Source: Chloroflexota bacterium (lineage in GTDB: Bacteria > Chloroflexota > Anaerolineae > Anaerolineales > Villigracilaceae). From it: a stretch of 64,000 bases of DNA. Below the pieces are notes generated by a model, which did no database searches, was not told the origin of the DNA, and saw only the letters and a program-made list of their open reading frames with translations. The DNA lies in contig JACRLB010000019.1 of assembly GCA_016235445.1 (NCBI GenBank), positions 1-64,000 of the forward strand. The letters run 5' to 3'. Positions 63,839 to 64,000 of this stretch are shown here, one piece after another. Numbering within the stretch: the stretch's first letter is position 1; each line of letters opens with the position of its first letter. Both the position numbers and the translations under genes were made by a program.

Positions 63839-64000
63839 TTTTCCTTCACAATCTTGATCTCTTCTTCGTTCAACCCGTACAACTCATAAACCAGCGAATC
63901 AATCGCCCTGTCTGTGACTTCAATTTGATGTTCCAGCCTTTCCTTTTCAAGCGGACTGTGCGCCGAGGCGAGACTCTTATGCAACCCCAGCATGGACTCG
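63835..64000 (-). CDS. C-terminus of a putative type IIG restriction-modification enzyme (partial)
   Basis: The last 54 codons of a gene that continues beyond the window. 'SPLEKERLEHQIEVTDRAID' and 'SLVYELYGLNEEEIKIV' form the C-terminal end I recognise from Eco57I/TaqI-like class II restriction enzymes and related N6-adenine methyltransferases, which commonly end '...IDxLVYELYGLTEEEI.IV'. It is co-directional with and overlaps the HEPN-motif gene. The catalytic part is not visible here. Confidence 0.7.
   Translation of the reverse strand, partial: ESMLGLHKSLASAHSPLEKERLEHQIEVTDRAIDSLVYELYGLNEEEIKIVKEK
63849..63993. repeat. Direct repeat, right copy, flanking the HEPN-motif gene
   Basis: The coding 3' end of the restriction gene, repeated at 62301-62444. 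Confidence 0.85.

Overview
The window looks like a chromosomal stretch from a member of the Chloroflexota, most likely class Anaerolineae. This is an inference. It rests on an F-type ATP synthase b subunit carrying a delta-like C-terminus, a V/A-type ATPase operon beside the F-type genes, an isopentenyl phosphate kinase, complex I membrane-arm genes with two NuoM copies, many Thr/Pro-rich lipoproteins, and numerous palindromic intergenic repeats. No rRNA, tRNA or CRISPR array was seen.

Layout. 1-9.1 kb: a decayed flavin/deazaflavin-type reductase remnant, a PAS histidine kinase with its NarL-type regulator, a degenerate receiver-like protein, and a giant secreted multicopper oxidase (tandem GGSGYT repeats, copper domains, six fibronectin-III-like modules). 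9.5-13.5 kb: an acyl/acetyl-CoA synthetase and an FGE-sulfatase-fold lipoprotein. 13.5-19.5 kb (minus strand): a membrane beta-propeller protein, an amidase, formate-tetrahydrofolate ligase of strikingly eukaryote-like sequence, and isopentenyl phosphate kinase. 19.6-26.7 kb: membrane and lipoprotein-like proteins, a thioesterase, a metallophosphoesterase, and a run of APC permease, choline-kinase-like protein and nucleotidyltransferase-like protein.

26.8-48.2 kb is the bioenergetic core. The nuoA-H-J-K-L-M-M-N set encodes the whole membrane arm of complex I and none of the peripheral arm. It is followed by atpZ-like, atpB, atpE and a b/delta fusion (Fo plus stator) that stop at a terminator without F1 genes. 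A complete V/A-type ATPase follows (H-C-I-K-F-E-A-B-D). 48.2-57 kb: an F420-dependent-reductase-like dehydrogenase, MurE, GNAT, a nitronate-monooxygenase-like enzyme, a small toxin-antitoxin-like pair, pnp and rpsO. 57-62.2 kb: a 20-codon ORF with an excellent ribosome-binding site, an ABC-2 exporter trio, two paralogous lipoproteins and a sirtuin.

The right edge (62.3-64 kb, minus strand) looks like the start of a defence island. It holds the 3' end of a putative type IIG (Eco57I/TaqI-like) restriction-modification gene, then an AT-rich 459-aa gene with a C-terminal HEPN-type R-x4-H motif, then a second copy of the restriction gene's 3' end. The toxin-antitoxin-like pair at 53 kb is similarly bounded by two near-identical copies of the pnp terminator. 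In both places an accessory gene sits between duplicated 3' ends of its neighbour, which is the most unusual recurring pattern here. A second notable pattern is one palindromic repeat that lies in frame inside two conserved enzymes (isopentenyl phosphate kinase and MurE).
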